The notes under the pieces: model-generated
The model's database searches: none
What the model was told of the DNA's origin: nothing
What the model saw: the letters and a program-made list of their open reading frames with translations, nothing else
Origin: an uncultured Candidatus Entotheonella sp.
GTDB lineage: Bacteria; Tectomicrobia; Entotheonellia; Entotheonellales; Entotheonellaceae
Direction of reading: 5' to 3'
DNA: 64,000 nucleotides
NCBI GenBank assembly: GCA_958295825.1
Contig: OY282375.1
Span: 3,829,489 to 3,893,488, forward strand
Position numbers and translations under genes: made by a program
Shown here: positions 58,246-64,000 of the stretch, piece after piece
Layout: every line of letters starts with the position of its first letter
Numbering within the stretch: position 1 is the stretch's first letter

Positions 58246-58301
58246 TTGACAAGAAAGACCGCACCTGTTTATCGTTAGCACTCCACTTCCTAGAGTGACA
58301 A
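58246..58301 (+). promoter_or_regulatory. groESL promoter with CIRCE operator
   Basis: TTGACA at 58246-58251 is a perfect -35 box. About 17 bases on, TTATCG (58269-58274) is a weak -10. It is followed directly by TTAGCACTC-N9-GAGTGACAA (58275-58301), a CIRCE inverted repeat with the left arm perfect and two mismatches in the right arm (consensus GAGTGCTAA). CIRCE is the binding site of the heat-shock repressor HrcA, so groESL should be HrcA-controlled here. hrcA is not in the window. Confidence 0.85.
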
Positions 58302-58423
58302 TCATCGCAAACAAAATGCTTGGGGTCGCGGCCGCCTCGTTTCCGCAGGGCGCCAGCCCCTTGCCGGGAGCGATGGCACACGCTTATTACCTACTCTCAA
58401 GCATGATGAGGAGATTTTCAGTT

Positions 58424-60378
<1,955 letters not shown>

Positions 60379-60472
60379 CCCTAAGCCATCGCGCCAGGAG
60401 AAGGGAGGGGCGGTTCAGCCGGTCCTTCCTTCTCGCCCTCCGCAAGGCTGTCCACCCAAAGGAGAGCGTCCC

Positions 60473-61954
60473 ATGCTAAATACAATCCTGTTGCCCCGCC
60501 GGGTCAGCACCCTCGTCGCCGGGGTATCTGCTGCACTGTTGCTCACCTGTACCGTGTGTCTGGAACCGCTGATGGCAGCACAGCTTTGGAAGGAGGGCAG
60601 CCGCGTTGAGTTTGAGCAGCCGCAGGTGCCGTCCTTTGCCGAGGCGGCCAAGGCCCTGAAACCCGCCGTCGTCAACATCAGCAGCCGCAGAACCACCGCT
60701 CCCGCCGAACAACGCTCACGCCGCAGAAGGCCGTTTCCCTTCGGTGGCGAGGACCCCTTCCGGGAATTTTTCGACCGCTTCTTCGGCGAACAGCGCCGTC
60801 CACGCCATCGCCCCAGCCTGGGCACCGGCTTCATCATCAACACCAACGGCTACATCGTGACCAACAACCACGTGGTGGAAGAAGCGGACGAAATCACGGT
60901 GACGCTGGCGTCGAAGGAAGAGTTCGAGGCGACCCTGATCGGGCGCGACCCGAAGACGGATCTGGCGCTGCTGCGCGTTGACAGTCCGCTGCCCCTGCCC
61001 ACCGTGCCGTTCGGCGATTCCGAAAACCTGGAGGTCGGCGAATGGGTGCTGGCCATCGGCAACCCCTTCGGCTTGGGCCACACTATTACCGCGGGCATCG
61101 TCAGCGCCAAGGGCCGCATTATCGGCGCCGGGCCGTACGACGACTTCATCCAGACCGACGCCTCGATCAACCCGGGCAACAGCGGCGGCCCGCTTTTCAA
61201 CATGCGCGGCGAGGTCATCGGCATCAACACGGCCATCATGCGTAGCGGCCAAGGCATCGGCTTCGCCATCCCGATCAACATGGCCAAGAATGTCCTCAGC
61301 CAACTGTATGACAAAGGCAACGTGACGCGCGGCTGGCTGGGCGTGGCCATTCAGAGCATCTCGCCTGCAATGCTTGATGCGTTCAAGCTCGACGACGCCA
61401 ATGGTGCCCTGGTGTCCGGCATCGTCACCGACGCACCGGCGGACAGGGCCGGTCTGCAGCAGGGCGACGTGATCGTCGGCTTTCACGGCAGCGAGGTGGA
61501 GGATTCCAGCGTCTTGCCTAGTTTGGTGGCCATCGTGGCGCCGGGAACCACCGTGGACGTGGAGATCATCCGCAACGGCAAGCAAATGACCATCCCGGTC
61601 ACGCTCGGGGAACTCGAGGAAGACGAGGCCGCGCGGATCGCCAGCCTGGAACCGTCGGGCGTGGCGGAACTGTTGGGTATACAGGTCGAGGACATTACCG
61701 AGGACATGGCCCGCGAATTGCGGACCAATGACGACCGCGGCGTCGTGGTGACGGACGTTGTCGACGAAAGTCCCGCCGCCAACGCCGGTATCCAGCCGGG
61801 CGACATCGTCCGCGAAGTGAACCGGCAAACGGTCGAGGACCTGGACACCTATGAGGAGGCCACCGCCCAGATCGAGGACGGCGAACCCGTGCTGCTGCTC
61901 CTCGAACGCCGCGGCAATCATCTCTACGTGGCGCTCCGGCCCGAGAAGAATTAA
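60473..61954 (+). CDS. DegP/HtrA-type periplasmic serine protease (MucD-like)
   Basis: This 493-residue protein has a signal sequence (RVSTLVAGVSAALLLTC, cleavage near LMAAQ). An Arg-rich linker (RSRRRRPFPFGG) is followed by the trypsin-like domain with catalytic His in TNNHVVEEAD, Asp in PKTDLALLRV and Ser in NPGNSGGPLF. Two PDZ domains come next (near 295-375 and 395-485, NAGIQPGDIVREV). The order and length equal DegP/DegQ/MucD. It acts as periplasmic protease and chaperone for misfolded envelope proteins. GGAG lies 6-9 bases before ATG 60473. It follows groEL by 94 bp and might share its heat response. Confidence 0.95.
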   Translation: MLNTILLPRRVSTLVAGVSAALLLTCTVCLEPLMAAQLWKEGSRVEFEQPQVPSFAEAAKALKPAVVNISSRRTTAPAEQRSRRRRPFPFGGEDPFREFFDRFFGEQRRPRHRPSLGTGFIINTNGYIVTNNHVVEEADEITVTLASKEEFEATLIGRDPKTDLALLRVDSPLPLPTVPFGDSENLEVGEWVLAIGNPFGLGHTITAGIVSAKGRIIGAGPYDDFIQTDASINPGNSGGPLFNMRGEVIGINTAIMRSGQGIGFAIPINMAKNVLSQLYDKGNVTRGWLGVAIQSISPAMLDAFKLDDANGALVSGIVTDAPADRAGLQQGDVIVGFHGSEVEDSSVLPSLVAIVAPGTTVDVEIIRNGKQMTIPVTLGELEEDEAARIASLEPSGVAELLGIQVEDITEDMARELRTNDDRGVVVTDVVDESPAANAGIQPGDIVREVNRQTVEDLDTYEEATAQIEDGEPVLLLLERRGNHLYVALRPEKN

Positions 61955-62008
61955 GGGTGGGGCAACACGCTGCATTGCAGTCCCGGTTGGTAAGGAGGAC
62001 ATCCATTC

Positions 62009-62560
62009 ATGACAAGGCCCTTGCAAGTCGTGTTCGCCGTCACCCTCGGGCTGTTGGCAGCGTCGGTGACGTGGGCGGCGGACGCCAGGGCCGGCATGGC
62101 GATGCTGGGGAACGCCTGCGCGCCCTGCCACGGCACGGACGGCAAGAGCCCTGACGCCATCCCGGCACTGTCCGGCAAATCCGCCGACTACATCGTCCAG
62201 CGCATGCTCGAATTCAAAGCTGGCGCCCGTGAAGGCACGGTGATGAACCGTATCGCCAAGGGCTACAGCGATACCGAAATCGCCGCCGTGGCGCAGCACT
62301 TCGCCGCGCTGGGGCAGACCGCCGCGCCCGGCGGGGTGACGCCATCGGCGCTGGCCGATGCCTGCGCTGCCTGCCACGGCACGGACGGCATGAGCCCCGG
62401 CGCCATTCCGGCCCTATCCGGCAAATCGGCTGCCTACATCACCCAGCGCATGCTCGAATTCAAAGCCGGCGCCCGCGAGGGCACGGTGATGAACCGCATC
62501 GCCAGAGGCTATGACGACGACGAAATCGCCGCCATCGCGCAACACCTGGGGAACCAATAA
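62009..62560 (+). CDS. fccA: Diheme cytochrome c (FccA-like subunit)
   Basis: This 183-residue secreted cytochrome has a signal peptide (PLQVVFAVTLGLLAASVTWA). Two c-type domains have heme motifs CAPCH (about 37-41) and CAACH (about 118-122). Each is followed by the same block DYIVQRMLEFKAG / AYITQRMLEFKAG and a distal Met in TVMNRIA. It is 13 bp upstream of the sulfide dehydrogenase flavoprotein gene, so it should be its electron-accepting heme subunit. It passes electrons from sulfide to the respiratory chain in the periplasm. The two halves are nearly identical in DNA (62190-62275 and 62434-62519). GGAGG precedes the start. Confidence 0.92.
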   Translation: MTRPLQVVFAVTLGLLAASVTWAADARAGMAMLGNACAPCHGTDGKSPDAIPALSGKSADYIVQRMLEFKAGAREGTVMNRIAKGYSDTEIAAVAQHFAALGQTAAPGGVTPSALADACAACHGTDGMSPGAIPALSGKSAAYITQRMLEFKAGAREGTVMNRIARGYDDDEIAAIAQHLGNQ

Positions 62561-62572
62561 GAGAGGGGACCG

Positions 62573-63862
62573 ATGACGCCCATTACACGTAGACGTTTCA
62601 TCCAGTTGATCGGGAGTGCCGGCGCTTTCTCGGCGGCAGGCGTTGCGGGGTTTCCGTCCCTCAGCCGGGCGGCCACGGGCCGGGTCGTGGTGATCGGCGG
62701 CGGTTTTGGCGGCGCCACCTGCGCAAAATACCTGCGGCGCGCCGATCCAGGTATCGAGGTGACCCTCGTCGAGCGCAACCCCCATTTCATGACCTGCCCG
62801 TTCAGCAATACGGTTCTGGGCGGTCTGAATGACATGGACTTCATCACCCACTCCTACGACCGGTTGAGCAGCCGTCACGGGGTAACGGTCATCCACGACA
62901 CGGCGAGCGGCATCGACCCGGCGCAGCGCAAGGTGTCGCTGCAAAATGGCAGCGACCTGTCCTATGACCGTCTGGTGGTGTCGCCGGGCATCCAGCTGTT
63001 ATGGGGAGTCCTGGAAGGGTACGACGAGCAGGCGTCGCAAGCCATGCCGCACGCCTGGCAGGCGGGACCACAGACCACCCTGCTGCGCCAGCAACTCGAA
63101 GCCATGCCCGACGGCGGCACCGTGGTTATCGCGCCACCGGCTAATCCGTTCCGCTGCCCGCCCGGCCCTTACGAACGCGCCAGCCTGATCGCCTACTACC
63201 TCAAGACGCACAAGCCGAAGTCGAAGATCATCATCCTTGACGCCAAGGAGAAGTTTTCCAAGCAGCCGCTGTTCATGGAAGGCTGGGAACAGCTCTATCC
63301 CGGCATGATCGAGTGGCGCGCCGGGTCGGCGGGCGGCGGTGTCGTCAGAGTCGACGCTGCCACCAAGACCCTGGAAACGGATTTCGGCCCCGTGCAGGGC
63401 GACGTGGTCAACGTCATTCCGCCGCAGTCGGCGGGCCGCGTCGCGGTGCAGGGCGGCCTGACCAACGACGCCGGCTGGTGCCCGGTGGACCAGGGCACCT
63501 TCGAGTCCGCCATTCATCCGGGCATCCACGTCATCGGCGACGCCTGCATTGCCGGCAAGATGCCGAAATCCGGTTACAGCGCCAACAGCCAGGCCAAGGC
63601 GTGCGCCGCAGCCGTAGCCGCCATGCTGCGCGGCGAGTCGCCGGGCACCGTGTCGTTCATCAACACCTGCTACAGCCTGGTGGCACCCGACTACGGCATC
63701 TCGGTCGCGGCCGTCTACCGCCTTACCGACGACGGCACCATCAAGGGCGTCGAAGGCGCCGGCGGCGTCAGCCCCAAGGGCGCCTCGGCCGACTTCCGCA
63801 GGCGGGAAGCCGAATACACTGTCGGCTGGTACAGGAGCATCACGGCCGATATTTTTGGTTAG
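62573..63862 (+). CDS. fccB: Flavocytochrome c sulfide dehydrogenase, flavoprotein subunit
   Basis: This 429-residue protein has a twin-arginine signal ([19 protein letters not shown]), the FAD Rossmann motif [19 protein letters not shown] (about 38-56) with [23 protein letters not shown], and [15 protein letters not shown] with a redox-Cys candidate. [20 protein letters not shown] is the second FAD block. [19 protein letters not shown] opens the FCSD C-terminal domain and holds the other Cys. Tat export with bound FAD is standard for the family. It oxidises sulfide to sulfur or polysulfide and hands electrons to the cytochrome encoded just upstream. Confidence 0.94.
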   Translation: MTPITRRRFIQLIGSAGAFSAAGVAGFPSLSRAATGRVVVIGGGFGGATCAKYLRRADPGIEVTLVERNPHFMTCPFSNTVLGGLNDMDFITHSYDRLSSRHGVTVIHDTASGIDPAQRKVSLQNGSDLSYDRLVVSPGIQLLWGVLEGYDEQASQAMPHAWQAGPQTTLLRQQLEAMPDGGTVVIAPPANPFRCPPGPYERASLIAYYLKTHKPKSKIIILDAKEKFSKQPLFMEGWEQLYPGMIEWRAGSAGGGVVRVDAATKTLETDFGPVQGDVVNVIPPQSAGRVAVQGGLTNDAGWCPVDQGTFESAIHPGIHVIGDACIAGKMPKSGYSANSQAKACAAAVAAMLRGESPGTVSFINTCYSLVAPDYGISVAAVYRLTDDGTIKGVEGAGGVSPKGASADFRRREAEYTVGWYRSITADIFG

Positions 63863-64000
63863 GTGACTTCTACTGAAACATGACGGGCCCCACGGATCTC
63901 AGCCGGAGCATTTGGGCTGACGCACACTGATCGAGCCGAACTCGGTTATGGCGAACCGCAGGTCAAGGACTATCCCCCGAATACAACCGCCGAAATGCAC
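63863..64000. other. Right window edge, no gene seen
   Basis: The 138 bases after the flavoprotein stop hold no ribosome site with an open frame that I can support and no clear terminator. The next gene probably starts beyond the window. Confidence 0.4.

Overview
The window comes from a high-GC Gram-negative bacterium. Outer-membrane barrel and RND-adaptor remnants, an exported HtrA protease, Sec and Tat signals and a flavocytochrome c sulfide dehydrogenase pair point to Pseudomonadota or a neighbouring uncultured phylum that can oxidise sulfide. I cannot name the genus. About 45 kb is a defence island, and about 18 kb on the right is ordinary metabolism and protein quality control.

Layout. 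1-32.1 kb, almost all minus strand: genes of a MoxR/DUF58 cluster (a large membrane protein at 30.2-32.1, a six-helix permease-like protein at 12.3-13.1, a helical membrane protein at 10.8-12.3, MoxR at 9.8-10.8, and DUF58 running off the left edge). Two defence blocks lie between them. Block 1 (0.4-9.6 kb) holds a type ISP restriction enzyme, a GHKL ATPase-nuclease / Vsr / C5-methylase cassette, a decayed VapBC pair and broken copies of neighbouring genes. Block 2 (13.2-30.0 kb) is a four-part restriction-like system: DUF499 ATPase (frameshifted), a small subunit, DUF1156 DNA methylase and a PLD-SNF2 helicase.

The most striking structure is inside block 2. The slot between the small-subunit gene and the methylase gene holds three unrelated cargo modules: DUF262 + truncated ATPase; OLD-type ATPase + Toprim-like DUF3226; and an unnamed three-gene module ending in a metallo-beta-lactamase-fold protein. 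They are separated by composite scars. Each scar is a relic of the methylase 5' end fused to a relic of the small-subunit 3' end. This is the expected result if circular or tandem cargo cassettes entered the slot one after another by homologous recombination at its two edges. Similar end-duplication relics lie beside the DUF58 gene and behind the helicase gene.

32.1-45.5 kb is further accessory DNA: a broken AAA/DUF4143 gene, a hydratase gene, an ImmA/DUF4411 toxin-antitoxin pair with a frameshifted toxin, a second Vsr / GHKL-nuclease / C5-methylase cassette, and a type I R-M locus whose hsdM and hsdS were truncated by an IS66-family element. 45.5-57.5 kb mixes single metabolic genes (MmgE/PrpD, O-methyltransferase, quinone oxidoreductase, VOC, PIG-L deacetylase) with decayed genes and an orphan DNA methylase. 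57.6-64 kb is compact plus-strand core: HNH nuclease, CIRCE-groES-groEL, HtrA protease, diheme cytochrome c and sulfide dehydrogenase flavoprotein.
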